Shown here one piece after another: positions 26,269-33,337 of a stretch of 64,000 bases of DNA. The DNA lies in assembly GCA_030247855.1 (NCBI GenBank), contig JAPDRN010000056.1, positions 62,001 through 126,000 on the forward strand, given 5' to 3'. Positions within the stretch are counted from its first letter, which is position 1. The number at the start of each line of letters is the position of its first letter. This stretch comes from Knufia peltigerae. Taxonomy: Eukaryota; Ascomycota; Eurotiomycetes; Chaetothyriales; Trichomeriaceae. A program made the translations under genes and the position numbers. The notes beneath the pieces are model-generated. The model worked only from the letters and a program-made list of their open reading frames with translations. It had not been told where the DNA came from and ran no database searches.

Positions 26269-27597
26269 GTGAGCGCGGCCACTGCGGGCGGTCCGTTGAA
26301 GAAGCTGGTCGCAGCCCTACGCGAGTCGCCGGCGCTATGGTGGTCGTTCCTGTACTTCTTCTGCCTGCTCAGCGGTTACTACGTGCTGCGCCCGGTGCGC
26401 GAGGCGATGGCCGCTTCGGCCGACCTGGAGACGGTGTTCCCGGTGGCGTTGATCGCCTGGTTCGCCAGCCATGGCATCGCCCTGAAGGACTTCGTCCTGC
26501 AGTTCCTGTTCTCCTGCGTGTTCGTGATCATGCTGGTGCTGCAGCCGGTCTATGGCTGGCTGGTCAGCCGCTTCCCGCGGCGGGTGTTCCTGCCGGCGGT
26601 GTATGGCTTCTTCATCGCCACCCTGCTGGGCTTCTATGCGCTGTTCGACAGCGGCATGCCGGGGCGTGGCATGGCGTTCTTCTTCTGGATCACGGTCTTC
26701 AACCTGTTTGCGGTGGCGGTGTTCTGGAGCTTCATGGCCGACGTTTTCTCCAATGCGCAGGCACGGGCGTACTACGGCTATATCGGTGCAGCGGGTACCG
26801 TCGGCGCCTTCCTCGGCCCGATCATTACCAGTGCGCTGGTGCAGCGGGTCGGTATTGCCAATCTGATGCTGGTGTCGGCCGGCTTCCTGGCCGTCTGCCT
26901 GCTGTGCATCTGGCGCCTGCGGCATTGGGCGGTGCTGCGCGAGCGCGAGCAGCAACTGGCGTCCGGCGAGCAGCCAATGGGCGGCAGCGTGCTGGATGGC
27001 TTGAAGCTGATCGTGCGCGAGCCCCTGCTGCGCTGGCTGGCGATCATGGTGGTGTTTGGCGTGGGCGTCGGCACCCTGCTGTACAACCAGCAGGCCACCA
27101 TCGTGCGTGCCTCGTTCACCGATGCAGGCGCTGCCACAGCCTTCTTTTCGCGCATCGACCTGGCGGTGAACGCGCTGGCGCTGTTGATGCAGCTCGGGCT
27201 GACCCGCTGGCTGCTGTCGCGCCACGGCATCGCCCCGGCGTTGCTGATTCCCGGTTTTGCGATCCTGATCGGCTTCTCGGTGCTGGCCGCATCGCCGATG
27301 CCGCTGATGGTGGCGGTGGTGCAGGTGATGACCCGCGCCAGCGAGTTCGCCCTGGCCAAGCCGGCCCGCGAAACCATCTACACCCGCGTGGACCGGCAGT
27401 GGCGCTACAAGGCCGGCGCAGCGATCGACACGGTGGTGTACCGCGGCGCCGACCTGACCTTCGCCTGGCTGCACAAGGGGCTGTCGTTGTTCGGCTCGCA
27501 CGTGGTATTCGTCGGCGGCGTGGTGGTGGCTGCCTGCATGACCGCTGCGGCGTTCGGCGTGCTGCGCGAAGAAAAGAAGCTGCCGCGCGACCGTTGA
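26269..27597 (+). CDS. MFS-type carrier resembling ATP:ADP antiporters
   Basis: A 442-residue inner-membrane protein with about 12 hydrophobic helices. The N-terminal FLYFFCLLSGYYVLRPVREA, FWSFMADVFSNAQARAYYGY and the late LAKPARETIYTRVDRQWRYKAGA match the bacterial proteins usually labelled NTP/NDP exchange transporter-like MFS. Transport of nucleotides has not been shown for free-living members, so the substrate is open. GTG 26269 follows GGGGAG at ideal spacing. The next gene (DUF1304) begins 69 bases downstream behind a palindrome. Confidence 0.8.
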   Translation: MSAATAGGPLKKLVAALRESPALWWSFLYFFCLLSGYYVLRPVREAMAASADLETVFPVALIAWFASHGIALKDFVLQFLFSCVFVIMLVLQPVYGWLVSRFPRRVFLPAVYGFFIATLLGFYALFDSGMPGRGMAFFFWITVFNLFAVAVFWSFMADVFSNAQARAYYGYIGAAGTVGAFLGPIITSALVQRVGIANLMLVSAGFLAVCLLCIWRLRHWAVLREREQQLASGEQPMGGSVLDGLKLIVREPLLRWLAIMVVFGVGVGTLLYNQQATIVRASFTDAGAATAFFSRIDLAVNALALLMQLGLTRWLLSRHGIAPALLIPGFAILIGFSVLAASPMPLMVAVVQVMTRASEFALAKPARETIYTRVDRQWRYKAGAAIDTVVYRGADLTFAWLHKGLSLFGSHVVFVGGVVVAACMTAAAFGVLREEKKLPRDR

Positions 27598-27605
27598 GTG
27601 ATCCA

Positions 27606-27643
27606 GGGTCAGATCCCTTTTCATTGGAAAAGGGCTCTGACCC
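27606..27643. repeat. GGGTCAGATCC-type palindrome, copy 1
   Basis: The sequence GGGTCAGATCCCTTTTC - ATTG - GAAAAGGGCTCTGACCC forms a near-perfect hairpin between the MFS stop and the DUF1304 ribosome site. A perfect 19-bp-arm copy with the same outer sequence is at 62743-62783. Confidence 0.75.
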
Positions 27644-27666
27644 CAACTTTCCAAAGGAGAGAGTCG

Positions 27667-28017
27667 ATGTCATTGCTAGCGCTGCTGCTGACCGTGCTGG
27701 TTGCCGTGCTGCACCTGTATTTCCTGGTGCTGGAGATGTTCCTGTGGACCCGGCCGCTGGGCCTGAAGACGTTCCGCAATTCACCGCAGAAGGCGGAGAC
27801 CACGCGCGTGCTGGCGGCCAACCAGGGCCTGTACAACGGCTTCCTGGCGGCGGGCATCGTGGTGGGGCTGGTGCTGGCGCAGCCGGTGCTGGTGACGTTC
27901 TCGCTGGCGTGCGTGGTGGTGGCGGGGTGCTATGGCGCCTACAGCGTGAGCCGGCGCATTTTCATGATCCAGGCGGTGCCGGCGATCCTGGCGTTGATTC
28001 TTCGCGCTGTGGCGTGA
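27667..28017 (+). CDS. DUF1304 family small membrane protein
   Basis: A 116-residue protein with four predicted membrane helices and the DUF1304 segments FYFLVLEMFLW-like (YFLVLEMFLWTRP) and NQGLYNGFLAAGI. The function is unknown. AAAGGAGAG before ATG 27667 is a strong ribosome site. The upstream palindrome at 27606-27643 lies in its presumed leader. Confidence 0.85.
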   Translation: MSLLALLLTVLVAVLHLYFLVLEMFLWTRPLGLKTFRNSPQKAETTRVLAANQGLYNGFLAAGIVVGLVLAQPVLVTFSLACVVVAGCYGAYSVSRRIFMIQAVPAILALILRAVA

Positions 28018-28078
28018 GTTTCCAGCCAACGGCTGAGCCCCTCGTGGTTGGCCGCTTAGATCAAAAGCCGCGCTTGGC

Positions 28079-28176
28079 GGGGCGGGTGGGCCGTGCAGGG
28101 GACGCTGCAAGTACGTCCCTGTAAGCTCGATGGCGCCATCCATGGCGCCAACGCCCCTGCACGGCCCACCCGCCCC
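28079..28176 (+). repeat. Large palindromic element, copy 3 (forward)
   Basis: Perfect 23-bp outer arms (28079-28101 with 28154-28176; arm GGGGCGGGTGGGCCGTGC then AGGGG) enclose ACGCTGCAAGTACGTCC, TGTAAGCTCG and the hairpin GGCGCCATCCATGGCGCC. The arm sequence differs from copy 1 but remains self-complementary. Confidence 0.85.
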
Positions 28177-28359
28177 CCCCCTGACAGGTTCCGTGCGCGG
28201 CCAGCCCACGGAGAAGAAAAAGAAGATCAAGAGCAACAGCGGGTCGCTGCGCTCGTGGGTTCTGCGCGCATGAAAAAATCGGCCACTGGGCCGCTTTTGC
28301 TTTTGCCTTTGCTCTTCTTTTTTCTCTTGCGTGGGTGGACGCCGCAGAGATCTGTCAGA

Positions 28360-28463
28360 GGCCGGAGGGCTGGGGTCGGGCGGGGTATCCGCGCCATGGA
28401 TGGCGCGCCCGAGCCTACAGGGACGTATTCACGGCGTCCCCTGGGTATCCCACCCCTCCGGCC
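28360..28463 (-). repeat. Large palindromic element, copy 4 (inverted)
   Basis: Arms GGCCGGAGGG (28360-28369) and CCCCTCCGGCC (about 28453-28463) close a core on the minus strand with hairpin GCGCCATGGATGGCGC and CGAGCCTACAGGGACGTA. It is paired head-to-head with copy 3 at a distance of 183 bases. Confidence 0.75.
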
Positions 28464-28522
28464 CAACCCATGACCCGCTTCCAGCGACCAACCCACGAGG
28501 GGCTGCGCCGTTCGCGGCAACA

Positions 28523-28990
28523 TCACTTCGCCGGCGACACCCACATGTCGATGACCGCACTGAACACGTCCGTGCCCGCGTGGTCGCGCACGCTCACCGT
28601 CACCGGCAGCGCGTAGCCTTCGGCTGCCACCACGATCGGCTGCGCCGGCAAGGCCGTCGCATGCAGCGTGCCACGGGCCTTGGCCAGGTATTGCACCTGC
28701 ATCCCCTTTGGGATCCAACGCATGCCCTTCGGCAGCGACGCATCGACCATCAGCCCGGCGGTCAGCTCGGCCAGATTGCACATCGCGATCGCGTGCACCG
28801 TACCGATGTGGTTGCGCACCTTGCGGCGGTCGCCCAGCGTGCCCTCGCAGCGGCCGTTCTCGAGGAGAGTGATGCGCGGGGCGATGCTGGCGAAGTAGGG
28901 TGCCTTGAAGCACACCGCGCGCGAGAACAACCAGTTGCCGGCAGGCCAGCGCTGCAGGCGGTGATAGAGCGAAAGCAGGGGCGTGGACAT
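28523..28990 (-). CDS. DUF4442 (hotdog-fold) protein, possible thioesterase
   Basis: A 155-residue protein with the DUF4442 hotdog arrangement: YFASIAPRITLLENGRCEG, HIGTVHAIAMCNLAELTAGLM as the central helix and KGMRWIPKGMQVQYLAKARG. Hotdog proteins of this kind often act on acyl-CoA thioesters. It lies just downstream of fadE on the same strand, which fits a role in fatty-acid metabolism, although a hairpin separates them. The specific reaction is not known. Confidence 0.8.
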   Translation of the reverse strand: MSTPLLSLYHRLQRWPAGNWLFSRAVCFKAPYFASIAPRITLLENGRCEGTLGDRRKVRNHIGTVHAIAMCNLAELTAGLMVDASLPKGMRWIPKGMQVQYLAKARGTLHATALPAQPIVVAAEGYALPVTVSVRDHAGTDVFSAVIDMWVSPAK

Positions 28991-29015
28991 GGCGGTTTCC
29001 GGTTGGCGGACAAAG

Positions 29016-29040
29016 CGACGGCGGGCTAGGCCCGCCGTCG
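29016..29040 (-). terminator. Strong hairpin downstream of fadE
   Basis: A perfect 11-bp stem (CGACGGCGGGC - TAG - GCCCGCCGTCG) sits 22 bases past the fadE stop. It lacks a T-run, so it may attenuate transcription or protect the fadE mRNA end. Confidence 0.5.
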
Positions 29041-29062
29041 AGGCAACGCGTGTCGCGGGCGA

Positions 29063-31540
29063 TCAGGCCGCCTGCGAGTGCGGGTCCTTGTTCTGGCGGT
29101 CGTAATAGCTGGCCGCGCGCAGTTCGTGGGTGTCGAAATCGTCCACGGTGATGGTGTCCAGGGTCAGCGTACGCAGCTCTTCCAGCAGGCTGCGCTCGTC
29201 CTGGGTGATCACGCCCTCGGCCACGGCCTCGTCGAGCTGGCTGTTGAAGTCCAGCGCTTCGATGCCCTTGCTCTTCAGCGCCTTCAGGAACTTGCGCTCC
29301 ACCGGCTCGGCCATGATCGCCTTGCTCAGGTAGCTGTTGATGCGGCCACCCGGGTTGTTCTCGCACGGGGTCAGGAACACGCCGCTGGCGAGACGGTCAC
29401 GGGCTTCGTTCGGTGCCATCAGCAGCGCAGCCACGCGACGGCTCAGGCGGTCGCCCGGGGCCTCGGCACGACGGCCCAGCGGGAAGATCAGTGCCCACAT
29501 CAGCCAGCCGATCGGACGGATCGGGAAGTTGCGCAGGGCGGCCGACAGCGATTCCTCGATCTTGTGCACGCTGTCATGGAAAGCCCAGGCCAGCAGCGGC
29601 TGGTCGGCCTGCGGCGCGCCTTCGTCGTGGTAGCGCTTGAGCATGGCGCTGGTCATGTAGACATGGCTCAGGACGTCGCCCAGGCGGCCGGACAACGATT
29701 CCTTGAACTTCAGCTTGCCGCCGAGCGTCATCATCGAGATGTCGGCCATCAGCGCCAGGTTGGCCGAGTAACGGTCCAGCTTGCGGAAGTAACGGCGGGT
29801 GTAGGCATCGCCCGGGGCAGCCCCGAAGCGTGCGCCGGTCAGGCCGAACCAGAACGAACGAACAGCATTGGAGATGCCGTAGCGGATGTGGCCGAACAGG
29901 CTGCGATCGAAGTCCTGCAGGCCGGCACGGGTGTCCGGGTCCTGCGCGGCCTTCATTTCCTTCAGCACCCACGGGTGGCAGAGGATCGCACCCTGGCCGA
30001 AGATCAGCAGGCTGCGGGTCATGATGTTGGCGCCTTCCACCGTGATGGCGATCGGCGCGGCCTGCCAGCTGCGGCCGGCGAAGTTGCGCGGCCCCAGGAT
30101 GATGCCCTTGCCGCCGATCACGTCCATCATGTCCGAGATCACTTCGCGACTCATGTTGGTGCAGTGGTACTTGGCGATCGCCGACGGCACCGACGGCACG
30201 TCACCGCGGTCCACAGCAGCGGCGGTGGCCTGCGACAGCGCGCTGATCTTGTACGCCTTGCCACCGATGCGGGCCAGTGCTTCTTCCACGCCTTCAAAGC
30301 GGCCGACCGACAGGCCGAACTGCTTGCGGATGCGCGCATAGGCGCCGGTTACTGCGGCACCGGCCTTGGCGCCGCCGCTGGCAGTGGAGGGCAGGGTGAT
30401 CGAGCGGCCCACGGCCAGGCACTCGTTGAGCATGTTCCAGCCCTTGCCGGCCATCGCAGCGCCACCGATCAGCTGGGTCAGCGGAATGAACACGTCCTTG
30501 CCGCGGATCGGGCCGTTCTGGAACGTCGAGTTCAGCGGGAAGTGGCGACGGCCGATTTCAACGCCGGCGGTCTCGCGCGGCAGCAGGCCCAGGGTGATGC
30601 CGATGTCGCGGGTCTGGCCGATCAGGCCATCCGGATCGTACATGCGGAAGGCCAGCCCGATCAGCGAGGCGACCGGGGCCAGGGTGATGTAGCGCTTGTC
30701 GAAGGTCAGCTTGACGCCGAGCACCTGCTCGCTGTTCCACTCGCCCTTGCAGACGATGCCGTAGTCGGGAATGGAGGTCGCATCGGAGCCGGCGAACGGG
30801 CCGGTCAGGCCGAAGCAGGGCACTTCGCGGCCATCGGCCAGGCGCGGCAGGTACTGGTCCTTCTGTTCCTGGGTGCCGTAATGCACCAGCAGTTCACCCG
30901 GGCCCAGCGAGTTCGGCACGCCGACGGTCGAGCTGACCACCGAAGACACCGAGGCCAGCTTCTGGATCACCTTGTGGTGGGCCAGCGCGCTGAAGCCCAG
31001 GCCGCCGTATTCCTTCGGAATGATCATGCCGAAGAAGCGGTTCTTCTTGATGAAGGCCCACAGTTCCGGCGGCAGGTCGGCATGGACGTGGGTGATCTCC
31101 CAGTCGTTGACCATCTTGCACAGCTCTTCGACCGGGCCGTCGAGGAAGGCCTGTTCTTCAGCGGTCAGCTGCGGCTTGGGATAGTTCAGCAGGATGTTCC
31201 AGTCCGGGTCGCCGGTGAACAGTTCGCCTTCGAAGCCGACCGAGCCGGTTTCCAGTGCGATGCGCTCGGTCTGCGACAGCGGCGGCAGCACCTTGCGGAA
31301 CACCTTCATCATCGGGCCGGTCAGCAGCGGCTTGCGGATGAACGGCAGCAGCAGCGGCACGACGATCACGGCCAGTATCGCGGCAGCGACGGTCGTGGCG
31401 GTCTGGTTGACGTAGGGAATGAACCAGCAGGCCACCAGCAGGGCCACGCTGATCAGCGTCCAGGTCAGCAGGCGCATGCGGTGGTAGGCAACGAACGCGC
31501 CTGCCAGCAGCAGGGCGAGGAAGGGAATGACGAGGCTCAT
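29063..31540 (-). CDS. fadE: Acyl-CoA dehydrogenase FadE
   Basis: FadE catalyses the first step of beta-oxidation, oxidising acyl-CoA to trans-2-enoyl-CoA with FAD. The 825-residue length matches the large YafH/FadE type. It has two N-terminal membrane-associated helices (about 1-60), then the dehydrogenase domains (FFGMIIPKEYGGLGFSALAHHKV, LTGPFAGSDATSIPDYG, ITVEGANIMTRSLLIFGQGA) and a FadE-specific C-terminal extension. The ATG overlaps the stop of the upstream alpha/beta hydrolase (ATGA). Transcription starts at the promoter near 32.46 kb, which a TetR protein probably controls. Confidence 0.95.
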   Translation of the reverse strand: MSLVIPFLALLLAGAFVAYHRMRLLTWTLISVALLVACWFIPYVNQTATTVAAAILAVIVVPLLLPFIRKPLLTGPMMKVFRKVLPPLSQTERIALETGSVGFEGELFTGDPDWNILLNYPKPQLTAEEQAFLDGPVEELCKMVNDWEITHVHADLPPELWAFIKKNRFFGMIIPKEYGGLGFSALAHHKVIQKLASVSSVVSSTVGVPNSLGPGELLVHYGTQEQKDQYLPRLADGREVPCFGLTGPFAGSDATSIPDYGIVCKGEWNSEQVLGVKLTFDKRYITLAPVASLIGLAFRMYDPDGLIGQTRDIGITLGLLPRETAGVEIGRRHFPLNSTFQNGPIRGKDVFIPLTQLIGGAAMAGKGWNMLNECLAVGRSITLPSTASGGAKAGAAVTGAYARIRKQFGLSVGRFEGVEEALARIGGKAYKISALSQATAAAVDRGDVPSVPSAIAKYHCTNMSREVISDMMDVIGGKGIILGPRNFAGRSWQAAPIAITVEGANIMTRSLLIFGQGAILCHPWVLKEMKAAQDPDTRAGLQDFDRSLFGHIRYGISNAVRSFWFGLTGARFGAAPGDAYTRRYFRKLDRYSANLALMADISMMTLGGKLKFKESLSGRLGDVLSHVYMTSAMLKRYHDEGAPQADQPLLAWAFHDSVHKIEESLSAALRNFPIRPIGWLMWALIFPLGRRAEAPGDRLSRRVAALLMAPNEARDRLASGVFLTPCENNPGGRINSYLSKAIMAEPVERKFLKALKSKGIEALDFNSQLDEAVAEGVITQDERSLLEELRTLTLDTITVDDFDTHELRAASYYDRQNKDPHSQAA

Positions 31541-32454
31541 GAGCGTGCTCCGGTGACGTGCTCGTTTATGGCGGACGAAGCTGCAGCATCCGCTGCGGGC
31601 AACACGTCCAGATAGTCCAACACAGTAGCGGTAAAGGCGTCGTTGTCATCACCGGCGACCATGTGCGTGGCCTGCGGCAACTGTACGTGGCGCGCGTGTG
31701 GCGCCAATGCCAGGAATTCGGCCACCGTCTGCGGGGTGACCAGGTCGCTGCGGCCACCGCTGACCAGCAGCAGGGGGCACTTCACCTGGCGCGCGGCCTC
31801 GGCCAGTGCATCCTGGTGCTGCTCGCTGTCGCGGGCCAGTTCGGCCACCAGGCGCGGGTCCCAATGCCAGCGCCAGCGGCCGTGGCCGTCTTCGCGCAGC
31901 AGGGCGCGCAGTGAATCCTCGGATTTGCGCGGGCGGTGCGGCACATAGGCCGAAATCACATCGGCAGCCTGCGACAGCGAGGCGAATCCTTCCGGGTGCG
32001 CGGTCATGAAGGCGAGGATGCGCTCGACGCCAGCGGTGTCCCAGCGCGGGGTGATGTCCACCAGCACCATGGCCGAGAACAGCCCGGGCCAGCGTGATTC
32101 GGCCAACAGGCCGAACAGCCCCCCCATGGATGCGGCCACCAGCACCGGCGGTCGCGGTTGCTCGCCGGCCAGCACGATCAGGTCATCGGCGAACTGCTCG
32201 CCGTGATAGGCCAGATCGGTCGCATTCCAGTCGGAATCGCCATGACCGCGGGCGTCGTAGGCCAGAGTCTGCAGGCCAGCGGCCGACAGTGCTTTGGCCG
32301 TGGTCGTCCAGGCATGGCGGGTCTGGCCAAAGCCGTGTGCGAACAATACGCGTCCGCGACGGCCGGAGGTGCTGGCAGTTGCAGCCAGCGAGGCACCGTG
32401 GGCAGCCTCCAGGCGCAGGTCATGGAATGCAGCGGGAGTAGGGGACATAACCAT
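31537..32454 (-). CDS. Alpha/beta hydrolase cotranscribed with fadE
   Basis: A 305-residue alpha/beta hydrolase with an oxyanion motif (FAHGFGQTRHAW), a nucleophile elbow AASMGG (first Gly of GxSxG is Ala) and a late Asp/His pair (GRSDLV and QATHMV). The substrate is unknown; linkage to fadE suggests an acyl ester or thioester. ATG 32454 and ATG 32448 are both in frame and neither has a ribosome site. The promoter -10 element ends 7 bases before ATG 32454, which implies leaderless translation from 32454. Confidence 0.8.
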   Translation of the reverse strand: MVMSPTPAAFHDLRLEAAHGASLAATASTSGRRGRVLFAHGFGQTRHAWTTTAKALSAAGLQTLAYDARGHGDSDWNATDLAYHGEQFADDLIVLAGEQPRPPVLVAASMGGLFGLLAESRWPGLFSAMVLVDITPRWDTAGVERILAFMTAHPEGFASLSQAADVISAYVPHRPRKSEDSLRALLREDGHGRWRWHWDPRLVAELARDSEQHQDALAEAARQVKCPLLLVSGGRSDLVTPQTVAEFLALAPHARHVQLPQATHMVAGDDNDAFTATVLDYLDVLPAADAAASSAINEHVTGARS

Positions 32455-32489
32455 ACTTGCTAGTATGGATCGCTCCTGCAGGAAGTCAA
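32451..32489 (-). promoter_or_regulatory. Sigma70-like promoter and palindromic operator of the hydrolase-fadE operon
   Basis: On the minus strand -35 TTGACT (plus 32484-32489) and -10 CATACT (plus 32462-32467) are 16 bases apart. The first ATG of the hydrolase is 7 bases beyond the -10, so the transcript would be leaderless. The perfect palindrome CCATACTTGCTAGTATGG (32451-32468) covers the -10 and the start codon. The divergent TetR gene starts 130 bases away and is the obvious repressor candidate. Confidence 0.7.
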
Positions 32490-32596
32490 TACTGCACGGT
32501 ATGGTGCGCTGCGGGAATCCCTTCTGGCCCGGCTGCCGACGGTTTCGGCCGCAACCGCGTACTGCAACGAACCCCGGCGTATGGTTAAATCAGCAA

Positions 32597-33199
32597 ATGA
32601 ATCAACCTGACGCTTCCGCCGGCGAACCGCGTGCCGGCCGCAACAGCCGCCTGAGTGCCGAAGACTGGGCCCAGGCGGCCCTCGATCTGATTGCCGAGCA
32701 AGGTGTGAGTGCCGTCGCGGTGGAGCCGCTGGCGCGCCGCCTTGGCGTGACCAAAGGCAGTTTCTACTGGCACTTCCCCTCGCGTGATGCGCTGCTGCAG
32801 GCCGCACTGGAACGCTGGGAACTGTTCGAGCAGGAACAGGTGTTCGGCAGCCTGGAAGACGTGCCGGACCCGCGCGTGCGCCTGCGCCAGCTGTTCCAGA
32901 TGGTGGCGCACGAAGTGCAGCCGCACATCATCTACAGCGAGCTGCTGAAAGCGTTGGACCATCCGATGGTGCGGCCGGTGATCGACCGCGTGTCGCAGCG
33001 GCGGCTCGATTACCTGATCGCCTCGTTCCGCCAGGCGGGCCTGAGCTCGACCGATGCACGCCATCGCGCACGCCTGGCCTATGCGGCCTATGTAGGCTTC
33101 CTGCAGTTGTCGTTGCAGCTGCAGCAGCCCAAGCAGGCGCGCGAGGATTTCGAAGCGTATGTCGAGCATCTGATCGACACGCTGATTCCGAACGGCTGA
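32597..33199 (+). CDS. TetR/AcrR family transcriptional regulator
   Basis: A 200-residue regulator with an N-terminal TetR helix-turn-helix (about 20-65: ALDLIAEQGVSAVAVEPLARRLGVTKGSFYWHF) and a helical C-terminal ligand domain. It is divergent from the hydrolase-fadE operon. By position it probably represses that operon through the palindrome at 32451-32468 and responds to an acyl-CoA. The start is ATG 32597; earlier in-frame codons lie in the promoter region. Confidence 0.88.
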   Translation: MNQPDASAGEPRAGRNSRLSAEDWAQAALDLIAEQGVSAVAVEPLARRLGVTKGSFYWHFPSRDALLQAALERWELFEQEQVFGSLEDVPDPRVRLRQLFQMVAHEVQPHIIYSELLKALDHPMVRPVIDRVSQRRLDYLIASFRQAGLSSTDARHRARLAYAAYVGFLQLSLQLQQPKQAREDFEAYVEHLIDTLIPNG

Positions 33200-33223
33200 G
33201 CGTTTCTTCTTCGCTGGATGCAG

Positions 33224-33252
33224 AAAGGCCGCGGCACTGCCGCGGCCTTTTT
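33224..33252 (+). terminator. Rho-independent terminator after the TetR gene
   Basis: The stem AAAGGCCGCGGCA-CT-GCCGCGGCCTTTTT is a perfect hairpin with a T-run, 25 bases after the stop. The A-run on the other side may allow weak function in the opposite direction. Confidence 0.85.
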
Positions 33253-33281
33253 CGTTGGCGTCGACGCCAGCAACGAGCGTA

Positions 33282-33312
33282 CAAAAAACAACGGCCCCTT
33301 GCGGGGCCGTTG
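33282..33312 (-). terminator. Rho-independent terminator of the second TonB receptor gene
   Basis: On the minus strand ACGGCCCCGCAAGGGGCCGT is followed by TGTTTTTTGT, 26 bases beyond the receptor stop. It is convergent with the TetR terminator. Confidence 0.85.
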
Positions 33313-33337
33313 CTGCGTCAGCTGATCAAGGGATCGA

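Larger units (their letters stand above)
28018..28522. other. Repeat-filled intergenic region
   Basis: No gene is seen in 505 bases. The region holds palindromic copies 3 (28079-28176) and 4 (28360-28463) in head-to-head order. The outer module CAACGG..GAGCCCCTCGTGG occurs at about 28025-28050 and inverted at about 28480-28520. The spacer contains homopurine/homopyrimidine tracts (AAGAAAAAGAAGAT near 28215 and CTTTTGCTTTTGCC near 28302). Confidence 0.65.
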
